The notes under the pieces: generated by a model
Told to the model about the DNA's origin: nothing
The model's database searches: none
The model's input: only the letters and a program-made list of their open reading frames with translations
Made by a program: the position numbers and the translations under genes
Shown here: in pieces, positions 8,813 to 16,153 of the stretch
Layout: each line of letters begins with the position of its first letter
How positions within the stretch are numbered: the first letter of the stretch is position 1
Source of the DNA: Bacilli bacterium
GTDB taxonomy: Bacteria; Bacillota_I; Bacilli_A; RF39; UBA660
Direction of reading: 5' to 3'
DNA: 20,228 nucleotides
Assembly (NCBI GenBank): GCA_022801735.1
Contig: JAAWSW010000021.1
Location: forward strand, 1-20,228

Positions 8813-9760
8813 TTAAATTTCATTTACACAATATGCATTACTTTCAGCATCAACATAACAATATGATTTAGAACTACTACCTGCACGAACAACACCATTA
8901 GAAAGAACATATACCGAATCGTACCCTCCACCAACTAAAGTAAAATCAGAGCTATTATTATGAATGCTTCCACCATTAGCGGTGAACCATGATCCTTGAC
9001 TTTGTAATAGCGCTTTATTAATTTCATAATAATCAGCGCCACCTCTCATACATTGCTCAGAAGCAGTTATAAAGCATACATACGAAGCGGTTACTTTATT
9101 ATCTTCTATTTCATGTTTTAAATAATAATTACCTAATTCGCTAGGATTATCAAATATCTCAGCCCCACTAATATCACTTCCATTTTTTAATGCTTTAGTA
9201 GAAACAACTCTACTGTACACAATTCCTGTAAATGGTGTAGGTTCTGGTGTTTCTATTTCATCTTTTTGTGAGTAATCAAGTGTTACTGTAAATGTTCCTT
9301 CTGTACTTTCTGGTTGACTTGTTATATTGTTATCGTATTCTACTTTTACAGTTAAGGTTGCATTCTCTCCTACGTTTAATTCAGTGCCTTCTTCTAATCC
9401 ACTTGATGTGAATTTGATGGCTTCATTATTTGAATCAGTTAACGTTATTTTATCTAATTTTGCATTTAAGTTTCCTCTATTTTCTATTGTTATATCATAC
9501 TCAATACTATCACCTGGGGAAACTAAGTTAGTTTTGAAAATTGCAGTTAAGTCTTCCCATGAAGGCTCTTCTTTATTACTCGCACTTCCTACTATATTTT
9601 TACTTACTACATTCGTTATTAGTACTTTCCAATTACTACTAATACTACTTGTTCCTTTTATGTTTAATATACTACTAAAGGCTGCATATCCTACTGCCAT
9701 TAGTAATACTACTGCACACAAACTCCCTATTATTATATTATTTTTCTTCTTTTGTGTCAT
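8813..9760 (-). CDS. TasA-like secreted protein with cysteine-containing C-terminal module
   Basis: Predicted secreted protein, 315 residues, first gene of the cluster. It has the SipW-type signal (GYAAF at 24-28) and a TasA-like beta domain (about 45-165) with SPGDSIEYDITIENRGNLNAKLDK, followed by a Pro/Glu/Thr linker (170-177). The C-terminal module (about 178-315) has four cysteines (229, 237, 301, 311). It corresponds to the module at the end of the 316-residue paralogue, although the beta domain matches the DUF6273-type paralogues better. That mosaic pattern indicates recombination. The ribosome site AGGAGGAAG lies just upstream of ATG, with a strong promoter 50 nt further up. No SipW-like signal peptidase is in the window. 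Confidence 0.75.
   Translation of the reverse strand: MTQKKKNNIIIGSLCAVVLLMAVGYAAFSSILNIKGTSSISSNWKVLITNVVSKNIVGSASNKEEPSWEDLTAIFKTNLVSPGDSIEYDITIENRGNLNAKLDKITLTDSNNEAIKFTSSGLEEGTELNVGENATLTVKVEYDNNITSQPESTEGTFTVTLDYSQKDEIETPEPTPFTGIVYSRVVSTKALKNGSDISGAEIFDNPSELGNYYLKHEIEDNKVTASYVCFITASEQCMRGGADYYEINKALLQSQGSWFTANGGSIHNNSSDFTLVGGGYDSVYVLSNGVVRAGSSSKSYCYVDAESNAYCVNEI
9674..9760 (-). repeat. Conserved signal-segment repeat, copy 4 of 4
   Basis: Same 29-codon block; the similarity to copy 1 (6147-6233) extends downstream to about 9430. Confidence 0.8.
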
Positions 9761-9817
9761 ATTCTTCCTCCTACTACATTATAAAGATTAGTGTTTGTCA
9801 TATTTTGTTATATTTCA

Positions 9818-9846
9818 ATTATACTGGTCATATAACCAATAGTCAA
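9818..9846 (-). promoter_or_regulatory. Strong promoter of the surface-protein cluster
   Basis: On the minus strand, TTGACT (9841-9846), a 17-bp spacer and a perfect TATAAT (9818-9823). The predicted start is near 9811, giving a leader of about 50 nt. The spacer contains the inverted repeat at 9825-9838, and the -35 overlaps that of the plus-strand regulator promoter. Confidence 0.85.
9825..9838. promoter_or_regulatory. Candidate operator between divergent promoters
   Basis: A short inverted repeat TGGT-N6-ACCA sits in the spacer of the cluster promoter. Further GGT-containing copies on the plus strand (GGTC at 9848-9851, TTGGTAC at 9859-9865) flank the regulator's promoter. Binding by the adjacent HTH protein is inferred from position only. 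Confidence 0.4.
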
Positions 9847-9868
9847 TGGTCGAATATGTTGGTACAAT
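9840..9868 (+). promoter_or_regulatory. Promoter of the HTH regulator
   Basis: On the plus strand, TAGTCA (9840-9845), a 17-bp spacer and TACAAT (9863-9868). It is moderate in quality and overlaps the -35 of the divergent cluster promoter by five bases. Confidence 0.55.
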
Positions 9869-9892
9869 TATTTATGTAAAGGAAGTTTGCTA

Positions 9893-10147
9893 ATGAATAA
9901 TTGTTATACAAAATTAAAAATTGAAAATGGTTATTATATTTTTAAGTTAAAGCAACTTTTAGCGGAAAAGAATATTAGCATTAATAAATTAATGCGCGAT
10001 ACTAATACCGATTTTAAAGTTATTAAAAGGCTTTTAACTGGTGATATGGTAAGAATTGATATTTATGTTTTAGCAAGACTTTGTAACTATTTAGATTGTA
10101 ATTTATCTGATATAATCGAATATGAAAAAGACTCTATTTTAGTTTAG
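9893..10147 (+). CDS. Small Cro/C1-type helix-turn-helix regulator
   Basis: Small DNA-binding protein of 84 residues. Residues about 15-77 fit a compact Xre-type HTH: a first helix with LKQLLAEKNIS, then INKLMRDTNTD and FKVIKRLLTG as the turn and recognition helices, then VLARLCNYLDCNLSDII. An upstream in-frame TTG (9887) exists, but AAAGGAAG ends one base before it and seven bases before ATG 9893, so the ATG is the start. It is the only clear plus-strand protein gene and is divergent from the surface-protein cluster with overlapping promoters, so it probably regulates that cluster and itself. SinR control of the Bacillus tasA operon is a functional parallel only; no orthology is claimed. Its end overlaps a bidirectional terminator. 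Confidence 0.8.
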   Translation: MNNCYTKLKIENGYYIFKLKQLLAEKNISINKLMRDTNTDFKVIKRLLTGDMVRIDIYVLARLCNYLDCNLSDIIEYEKDSILV

Positions 10148-10157
10148 AGTCTTTTTT
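10125..10157. terminator. Bidirectional terminator between convergent genes
   Basis: A perfect 12-bp stem (10125-10136 with 10145-10156) closes an 8-nt loop, with A and T runs at the two bases, so it can stop transcription from both sides. It contains the stop codon of the HTH gene and touches the stop of the opposing gene. Confidence 0.9.
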
Positions 10158-10869
10158 ATGATGTTTTTATCTGTATTTCTGATATTTTCCAAATATCATC
10201 TTCTTTAATTAATTTGAAATTTGTTTTGTCACTATCCTTTGTATCTGTACATGTAATACTTGGAATTGTTTGACCTTCACTAGCGCAACTAGAATCATAA
10301 TTGGTATTTACTACAGTAAAATTCATTTCTTTTTCATTTTTACTTATTAAGTTAAATGTTGCTTCTTTAAAGAAATAGTTATCTATTTTCTCTTTAATTA
10401 TGTAATATTCATTACCAACATTTCCAACAAACCCTTTTGGATGTAATATATAATTATTTATATAACTATCTGTAAAGTTATCTTTGATTGCTTCTGTGTA
10501 ATTTTTAATAACTGATATGGCTGAATTTTCAGAGTACGTTTTAAGATTAAACTTATTTAAACTTTCTATTAACTTTTTATCAGTTAATACTAAATCTGTA
10601 GTTTCTATTTGATTATATAGTTTATCCATATCTGATTTTGTATTTGTGATAGTTGCAACTGCCATGTAATATTTTTCTTTGGCTATTTTCAAAGCGTCTT
10701 TTTCGGTTATTTTTCCTTTTGTTTCTTCTTCTATATTTTCTATTTTTTGAGTTGGTGAGGCAGTAATATATTTATTTACTAAGACATAACCAAAGATGGC
10801 TACTACTAATAATACGAATGTTGATAAAATACTTAATGTACTTGGATTTTTATCAAATTTATTTTTCAT
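10156..10869 (-). CDS. Unknown membrane-anchored extracytoplasmic protein
   Basis: Not recognised. The 237-residue protein has a short basic N-terminus, one hydrophobic segment (about 13-33) that would anchor it, and a long polar region that should lie outside the membrane. The region contains a charged helical part (about 43-120) and a C-terminal part with two cysteines, C194 and C206 (SSCASEG, SITCTD), that could pair, ending FKLIKEDDIWKISEIQI. That ending resembles the WKI-type endings of small secreted NTF2-like or lumazine-binding-like domains; this is a weak impression. It follows ftsK by 9 bp, with its ribosome site AGAGGTG overlapping the ftsK stop, so co-expression is likely. A link to division or segregation is only inferred from position. 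Confidence 0.7.
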   Translation of the reverse strand: MKNKFDKNPSTLSILSTFVLLVVAIFGYVLVNKYITASPTQKIENIEEETKGKITEKDALKIAKEKYYMAVATITNTKSDMDKLYNQIETTDLVLTDKKLIESLNKFNLKTYSENSAISVIKNYTEAIKDNFTDSYINNYILHPKGFVGNVGNEYYIIKEKIDNYFFKEATFNLISKNEKEMNFTVVNTNYDSSCASEGQTIPSITCTDTKDSDKTNFKLIKEDDIWKISEIQIKTS

Positions 10870-10878
10870 AATACACCT

Positions 10879-13110
10879 CTATTCTTCAGTTTCTTCTTTA
10901 TTTTCCACTTTAACTAAAACTTCTCTTGGTTTTGAACCATTAGGAGGTCCAATTATTCCTCTTTCTTCTAATAAATCTATACATCTTGCGGCTCTATTAT
11001 AACCTAGTCTGAATCTTCTTTGAAGTAATGATGCACTGGCTTTTCCTCCAGTTACTACGAATTCAACAATTTCATTATAAAGTGGTTCTTCATAGTCATC
11101 TTTATTATCTACCATTGTTGTTGCGCCTCTATCTTCATTTGATATTTCTAGGTTAGTATCATAATGGGCTTTTTGTTGTTTTATAACATATTCAGCGACG
11201 TCTTTTATTTCATCATCATCAATAAATGTTCCTTGAATTCTTATTGGAATATTTTGCCCTTGTGGTAAGAAGAACATGTCTCCTCTTCCTAGTAGTTTTT
11301 CAGCCCCACTCATATCTAAAATTGTTCTTGAGTCGATACTACTTGATACAGCAAATGAAATTCTTGATGGGATATTGGCTTTTACAACACCTGTTATGAC
11401 ATCAGTACTTGGTCTTTGGGTAGCAACTATTAAATGTATACCTGCAGCTCTAGCCATTTGGGTTATTCTCATAATTGAGTCTTCAACTTCTTTGGCTGCT
11501 ACTAGCATCAAGTCAGCAAGTTCGTCAATAATTACTACAATATATTCCATATGTTTTAATTTATCATCTTCTGATCTTGTTTCATTTTGTTTATCAATAT
11601 ATTTATTATAACCTTTAATATTTTTTGTTCCACTTTGACTAAATGTTTCATATCTATCTTCCATTATTTGTACTATTTTTTGAAGTACTATATTGGCTTT
11701 TTTAGCATCTGTTACAACTGGTGTTAGTAGATGTGGAACACCATTGTACATTGAAAGTTCAACTTTTTTAGGGTCTACTAATACTAGTCTAACCTCATCT
11801 GGTTTGGCTCTCATTAAAATAGATACTAACATACTATTAATACATACTGATTTACCTGAACCTGTAGAACCTGCAACTAACATATGTGGTGTTTTATCTA
11901 TTTCACAAAATCTTGGTTTACCCATGATGTCTTTACCTAAAGTTACTAATAATTTATTATCTTTTTTATCTTCTGGAATACTTTCTAATATTTCTCTTAC
12001 CATAACTGGTGTAGTTACTTTATTAGGAAGTTCAATACCTACTGTTTTTTTGCCTGGAATTGGAGCCTGAATACGTACTTCTTTGGCTCCAAGTTCTAGG
12101 GCCATTTCTCTATGAATTCCAGTGATTTTGCTAACTTTAGTTCCTGATTTTATTTCAAGTTCATATTGTGTTACTGAAGGACCTATGTTAGCGGCTACTA
12201 CTTTTCCTTCTATATTAAAGTCTCTTAATACTTGTTCTATATCTTTAACATTTTGTTTTATTGCCTCTTCGTTGGCTTTGTTATTTACCTTTTTAGGTTT
12301 TGCAAGTAATGTAGTTGATGGTAATTTATAACCTTTATTGGTAACGAATTCTTCTCTTTCTGGTTCTGGATCAGGTGCAGGCATACCAGTTAAATCTTCA
12401 ATTGAAGAGATGATTATTTTTTTATCTTCTGGTTCTACTTCTTCTATATCTTCTTCATCTTCATCGTCTTCGTCTTCAGATATTTTTTTCATTTTTTCTT
12501 CTTGTTTTTCTTTATTTCTAGCATCCATATTTTCTTTAGCATTACCCGCTTTTTCTTTAAGCCATTTTACCATATCATATACTGATACTCCTGTAAACAT
12601 AATAAGTCCACAAATTATAAGTGCAAAGCAAACTACTCTAGTTCCGGCTAAAGTAAGTGAAAGGACAAAAAGAACTGCGAATATTGCGCCTATAATCCCT
12701 CCACCTTGAAGATCGACTGCTCCGTTAATGAATCCCATTAAATTATTAATTGTTTCGGTTATAACTTCAAACCCTTCAATACCATGTTTGCTTAGGCTAG
12801 CAATATATCCAGTATGTGATAATATTAATATTCCTAGCACTAGTATATATAATCCTATTAATCTTGAAGTTAAGAAGTCTGGTAATTCTCTTTTTACCAT
12901 CATATATACACCTACTGCACCTACTACAAGTAGTAATGGTGTATACCAAACTCCAACTAAAAATCCAGCAAACCCTCTTATAATATCAGCAACTATACCA
13001 AATGGACAACATCCTATTATGGCAATTAGAATTAAGATGATTCCTTTGATTTCTACGCTATATGAGGCACCTTTTTTTTCTGGTGATTTTCTTTTTTTCT
13101 TTTTCGCCAT
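10879..13110 (-). CDS. ftsK: DNA translocase FtsK/SpoIIIE
   Basis: Septal ATP-driven DNA pump that moves chromosomes during division or sporulation. The 743-residue length is normal. The N-terminus is basic (KKKKRK), followed by about four membrane segments (roughly 20-45, 50-72, 82-103 and 135-178). Next come a short linker with a very acidic stretch (about 212-229) and the alpha/beta motor with Walker A GSTGSGKS (414-421) and Walker B VVIIDE (Asp529). QMARAAGIHLIVATQRPS follows it. The C-terminal winged-helix gamma domain (about 676-735) has GKASASLLQRRFRLGYNRA, which reads orientation sequences in DNA. The start is supported by GGAGGG and an extended -10 promoter. Whether it acts as FtsK or SpoIIIE cannot be told from sequence. 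Confidence 0.95.
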   Translation of the reverse strand: MAKKKKRKSPEKKGASYSVEIKGIILILIAIIGCCPFGIVADIIRGFAGFLVGVWYTPLLLVVGAVGVYMMVKRELPDFLTSRLIGLYILVLGILILSHTGYIASLSKHGIEGFEVITETINNLMGFINGAVDLQGGGIIGAIFAVLFVLSLTLAGTRVVCFALIICGLIMFTGVSVYDMVKWLKEKAGNAKENMDARNKEKQEEKMKKISEDEDDEDEEDIEEVEPEDKKIIISSIEDLTGMPAPDPEPEREEFVTNKGYKLPSTTLLAKPKKVNNKANEEAIKQNVKDIEQVLRDFNIEGKVVAANIGPSVTQYELEIKSGTKVSKITGIHREMALELGAKEVRIQAPIPGKKTVGIELPNKVTTPVMVREILESIPEDKKDNKLLVTLGKDIMGKPRFCEIDKTPHMLVAGSTGSGKSVCINSMLVSILMRAKPDEVRLVLVDPKKVELSMYNGVPHLLTPVVTDAKKANIVLQKIVQIMEDRYETFSQSGTKNIKGYNKYIDKQNETRSEDDKLKHMEYIVVIIDELADLMLVAAKEVEDSIMRITQMARAAGIHLIVATQRPSTDVITGVVKANIPSRISFAVSSSIDSRTILDMSGAEKLLGRGDMFFLPQGQNIPIRIQGTFIDDDEIKDVAEYVIKQQKAHYDTNLEISNEDRGATTMVDNKDDYEEPLYNEIVEFVVTGGKASASLLQRRFRLGYNRAARCIDLLEERGIIGPPNGSKPREVLVKVENKEETEE

Positions 13111-13136
13111 GTTTTTTACCCTCCATTATCTATTTC

Positions 13137-13165
13137 ATTATAGCACATTCTTTAATAAATCTAAA
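13137..13165 (-). promoter_or_regulatory. ftsK promoter with extended -10
   Basis: On the minus strand, a perfect TATAAT (13137-13142) is preceded by TGC, giving an extended -10. A weak -35 TTTAGA (13160-13165) lies 17 bp upstream. Confidence 0.7.
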
Positions 13166-13190
13166 CTATTTTGAACATTTCTTTACATAG

Positions 13191-13218
13191 AAAAAATACT
13201 AGTTCTCACCTAGTATTT
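13191..13218 (-). terminator. Terminator of the rpsO-pnp-region transcript
   Basis: Minus-strand hairpin with a 9-bp stem AAATACTAG/CTAGTATTT (13210-13218 with 13194-13202) and a 7-nt loop, followed by a T run. The stem includes the end of the 127-residue gene. Confidence 0.85.
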
Positions 13219-13582
13219 CTTTTTTCTTTTTATCATATTCGGCTTTTGTAATTGCTTTTTCATCATATAGTTTTTTTAGTCTTTCTAATTCATCTAAATA
13301 TGTTATTTGAATTTGTTTTTCATACTTATTTAAACTACTATAATAAACTAGTCCTAATACACCTGCAATTAATGAAAATATAATGAAGAATATTGACCAT
13401 CCTAAAATTGTTCCTTTATTTTGTATGATTTCATTATCTTCCATATTTGAATAATTATAAAATGTATAACCACCTATTATCATTGGAATACCCCAAATTA
13501 TTCCGATGATTGTAAAACAACTAAGTATTCCTAATACTATTCCAATTATTCCAGCGGCTTTTAAAAGGGCTTTATCTGTCAT
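13199..13582 (-). CDS. Small membrane protein, DUF4064-like with C-terminal SHOCT-like motif
   Basis: The 127-residue protein has a hydrophobic hairpin at about 9-42 and a third hydrophobic segment at about 57-82, as in DUF4064-type membrane proteins. It then has a basic-acidic amphipathic tail (95-127) reading LDELERLKKLYDEKAITKAEYDKKKKEIL, which fits the SHOCT motif (short C-terminal domain with I/L-T-x-x-E-Y/F-x-x-x-K-x-x-I/L-L). Its ATG overlaps the pnp stop by four bases (ATGA), and its ribosome site AGAGGTAA lies inside pnp, so translation should be coupled. It is the last gene before a terminator. No molecular function is known for the family members it resembles. Confidence 0.75.
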   Translation of the reverse strand: MTDKALLKAAGIIGIVLGILSCFTIIGIIWGIPMIIGGYTFYNYSNMEDNEIIQNKGTILGWSIFFIIFSLIAGVLGLVYYSSLNKYEKQIQITYLDELERLKKLYDEKAITKAEYDKKKKEILGEN

Positions 13583-15708
13583 TTTATTACCTCTTTTCTT
13601 GAAAGATTTAATCTACCTTTTTTATCATAGCCTAATGATTTTACAAGTATTTCATCACCAACTTTTACTATATCACTTGGTTTTTCTACTCTTTTTGTAT
13701 CTAATTGTGATACGTGTACTAATCCTTCTGTTCCAGGCCATAATTCTACAAAACATCCGAAGTCTTCAACTTTTACAACTTTTCCTGTATAGATTACATC
13801 TGGTTCTACTTCTTTGATAACGTCTTTTATTCTATTAGCAGTTTCTTCGATTACATTTTTATCTGTATGATAAATAATTACTGTACCATCTTCTTCTAAA
13901 TCAACTTTAACTGCGTTGATATCATTAACGGCTTTAACATTACTTGATTCTAGGATGATTTTGGTAATCATTTCTCCACCTTTTCCAATAACATCTTTAA
14001 TTTTTTCTGGATTAATTTTAAATGTCATTGTTTTTGGTGCATACTGGCTTACTTCATCCCTTGGCTCTTTGATTGTATCTGTAATTACATCTAGTATTTG
14101 CATTCTTGCTTCTTTGGCTTGATAAAGTGCTTCTTTTAGAATTTGTTTTGTTATTCCAGCGATTTTTATATCCATTTGAAGAGCACATATTCCGTCTTTA
14201 GTTCCAGCAACTTTAAAGTCCATATCACCTAAGTGGTCTTCTAATCCTTGAATATCTGTTAAAATTGTATATTCATCATCTGCAGTTATTAAACCCATAG
14301 CAATTCCAGCCACTGGGGCTTTAATTGGAACTCCTGCAGCCATTAAACTCATACAACCTGCACATATACTTGCTTGTGATGATGATCCATTACTTTCTAA
14401 TATTTCTGATACTACTCTTATTGTATAAGGGAATTCTTCTTCTGATGGAATAACTTGAAGTAAGGCTTTTTCTCCTAAAGCACCATGCCCTACTTCTCTT
14501 CTTCCTGGGGCACCATATCTTCCTGTTTCTCCTACTGAAAATTGTGGGAAGTTATAATGTAACATAAATCTTTTTTCTGATTCTAAATCTAAGCCATCTA
14601 GTATTTGGTGTTCACCTAAAGCTCCTAAGGTTGTTACTGATAAACTTTGAGTTTCTCCTCTTGTGAAAAGTGCGGAACCATGAGTTCTTGGCAGAATATC
14701 AATATCAGTAGATAGTGGTCTTATTTCTTTCATACCCCTACCATCGGCTCTTGTTTTTTCAATAACAACAATTTTTCTAAATGTTTGATATTTTATATCT
14801 TCAAATATTAATACAACTTTTGTTATTAATTCTTTTAATTCCACGTCTTTTAAGTTTTCATTTTCTTTAGTATATTTTTCTACTAAACTATCTTTTATTT
14901 CATCAATTTTTCCATATTTTTCTAATTTATCTTTTATTCTTAGGGCTTTATCTAATGGTTCTTTTACTAGGCATGTAACTTCTTCTTTTAGTTCGTTACT
15001 GATTTCTAGTTTTTCGTATTCCATTTTTTCTTCACCGATTTCACTGATGATTTTTTCTTCAAATTCTATTAATTCTTTAATTGCTTCATGGCCAAACATT
15101 AAGGCTTCTAACATTTCATCTTCACTTACTTGTTTAGCAGATGATTCTACCATGTTAATTGCTTCTTTGGTTCCGGCAACTGTTAAGTCAATGTCTGAAA
15201 GTTCTGCTTCTTCATTGGTTGGATTTATTACAAGTTCTCCATTTACTCTTCCGACTTTAACACTAGCAATTGGTCCATTGAATGGAATTTTACTAATTGA
15301 TACTGCAAGTGATGAAGCAAAAAGTGCGGTCATTTCTGGTGAGTTATTTGGATCAACTGATAAAACTGTATTTACTATTTGAACTTCATTTTTAAAGTCT
15401 TCTGGAAATAGTGGTCTCATTGGTCTATCAATCATACGAGCGGCTAATGTAGCATTTTCTGTTGGTCTTCCTTCTCTTTTTATAAATCCTCCTGGAATTT
15501 TACCTACTGAATATAATTTTTCTTGATATAAAACCATTAGTGGGAAAAAGTCTGATAGAAGATTAGCAGTTTTTGATACTACAGCAGCAGATAGTACTAC
15601 AGTATCTCCATATCTTACTAATACTGAACCTGAGGCTTGTTTGGCAAGTTGCCCATGTTCAACGACTAATTTTCTTCCTCTAAAGTCTAATTCGAATGTT
15701 TTTTTCAT
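13579..15708 (-). CDS. pnp: Polyribonucleotide nucleotidyltransferase (PNPase)
   Basis: 3'-5' phosphorolytic exoribonuclease of RNA decay. Two RNase PH-like domains occupy the first about 550 residues. The second has GRREVGHGALGEKAL and the conserved SNGSSSQASICAG region, followed by the active-site area AGIAMGLI...DIQGLEDHLGDMDFKVAGT. A KH domain with GKGG follows at about 575, and a C-terminal S1 domain at about 637-705 (GKVVKVEDFGCFVEL...EGLVHVSQL). The reading frame is open upstream to 15735, but the proper start is ATG 15708 (MKKTFELD), which has AGGAGG four bases upstream; that gives 709 residues. It is downstream of rpsO with a hairpin terminator between them, as in many bacteria. Confidence 0.95.
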   Translation of the reverse strand: MKKTFELDFRGRKLVVEHGQLAKQASGSVLVRYGDTVVLSAAVVSKTANLLSDFFPLMVLYQEKLYSVGKIPGGFIKREGRPTENATLAARMIDRPMRPLFPEDFKNEVQIVNTVLSVDPNNSPEMTALFASSLAVSISKIPFNGPIASVKVGRVNGELVINPTNEEAELSDIDLTVAGTKEAINMVESSAKQVSEDEMLEALMFGHEAIKELIEFEEKIISEIGEEKMEYEKLEISNELKEEVTCLVKEPLDKALRIKDKLEKYGKIDEIKDSLVEKYTKENENLKDVELKELITKVVLIFEDIKYQTFRKIVVIEKTRADGRGMKEIRPLSTDIDILPRTHGSALFTRGETQSLSVTTLGALGEHQILDGLDLESEKRFMLHYNFPQFSVGETGRYGAPGRREVGHGALGEKALLQVIPSEEEFPYTIRVVSEILESNGSSSQASICAGCMSLMAAGVPIKAPVAGIAMGLITADDEYTILTDIQGLEDHLGDMDFKVAGTKDGICALQMDIKIAGITKQILKEALYQAKEARMQILDVITDTIKEPRDEVSQYAPKTMTFKINPEKIKDVIGKGGEMITKIILESSNVKAVNDINAVKVDLEEDGTVIIYHTDKNVIEETANRIKDVIKEVEPDVIYTGKVVKVEDFGCFVELWPGTEGLVHVSQLDTKRVEKPSDIVKVGDEILVKSLGYDKKGRLNLSRKEVIK

Positions 15709-15723
15709 GTTTCCTCCTATTAT

Positions 15724-15751
15724 AATAAAAGACACTCAAAAAGGAGTGCCT
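15724..15751 (-). terminator. rpsO-pnp intergenic terminator or attenuator
   Basis: Minus-strand hairpin AGGCACTC/GAGTGTCT (15744-15751 with 15730-15737), an 8-bp stem with one G-U pair and a 6-nt loop, followed by TTTTATTAT. Only about 15 bp separate it from the pnp start and no convincing pnp promoter is visible. It therefore probably terminates only partly, or is an RNA-processing site. Confidence 0.75.
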
Positions 15752-15763
15752 ACTATTTTTCAA

Positions 15764-16033
15764 TTATTTTCTTAATCCTAAACTTTTGATAAGTTCACGA
15801 TATCTTGTAACATCTTTTTCTTTTAAGTATTTAAGCATACTTCTTCTGTGACCAACTTTTTTAAGTAGTCCTCTTCTTGAATGGTAATCATGCTTATGTT
15901 CTTTTAAGTGTTCAGTTAATTCTTTGATTTCTTCTGTAAGAATTGCGATTTGAACTTCTGCTGAACCAGTATCATTATTACCTCTAGCATACTTTTTAAC
16001 AATACTTTCTTTTTGTGCTTTTGTTAATGCCAT
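15764..16033 (-). CDS. rpsO: 30S ribosomal protein S15
   Basis: Small-subunit protein that binds the 16S rRNA central domain early in 30S assembly. The 89-residue length is canonical and the whole sequence follows the family: GSAEVQIAILTEEI, LTEHLKEHKHDYHSRRGLL (39-57) with the RNA-contacting His/Asp/Ser residues, then KKVGHRRSMLKYL. The ribosome site AAAGGAGG precedes the ATG. Its leader is about 75 nt long and may carry S15 autoregulatory structure. Confidence 0.97.
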   Translation of the reverse strand: MALTKAQKESIVKKYARGNNDTGSAEVQIAILTEEIKELTEHLKEHKHDYHSRRGLLKKVGHRRSMLKYLKEKDVTRYRELIKSLGLRK

Positions 16034-16110
16034 TTTCTTTCCTCCTTTATTTTATATTCGCTTATAACCTAGAATAAAAGATGGAGTTCTTCCAATCCAA
16101 GTAATAAGTA
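16034..16110 (-). promoter_or_regulatory. rpsO leader, possible S15 autoregulatory structure
   Basis: The leader between the predicted start and ATG can form TGGA/TCCA around a 10-nt loop (about 16080-16097). It can also form a bulged stem TTTTA-TTC/GAA-TA-TAAAA just before the ribosome site. S15 represses its own mRNA in several bacteria through unrelated leader folds. Here that is an inference without a recognised motif. Confidence 0.25.
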
Positions 16111-16117
16111 CATTAAT

Positions 16118-16146
16118 AATATACAATAAATTGGAAAAAAATGCAA
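16118..16146 (-). promoter_or_regulatory. rpsO promoter
   Basis: On the minus strand, TTGCAT (16141-16146), a 17-bp spacer and TATATT (16118-16123). Predicted start near 16110. No terminator hairpin is visible between the upstream 271-residue gene and this promoter. Confidence 0.7.
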
Positions 16147-16153
16147 GTAAAAT

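Noticed and set aside
9674..9760. Lipoprotein signal in the shared surface-protein N-terminus (GSLC)
   Set aside because: The residues before Cys14 (G, S, L) do not fit the lipobox order, and the hydrophobic segment continues well past the cysteine to GYAAF, as in SipW-type signals.
12338..13174. Long plus-strand open frames opposite ftsK, parE, parC, pnp and the surface genes
   Set aside because: They are antisense shadows of well-supported genes, lack ribosome sites, and read as low-complexity Ser/Leu/Phe-rich proteins typical of reverse frames in AT-rich genes.
15709..15735. Upstream start for PNPase (nine extra residues)
   Set aside because: That stretch lies between the terminator hairpin and the AGGAGG of the proper start, and the family begins at MKKTFEL.
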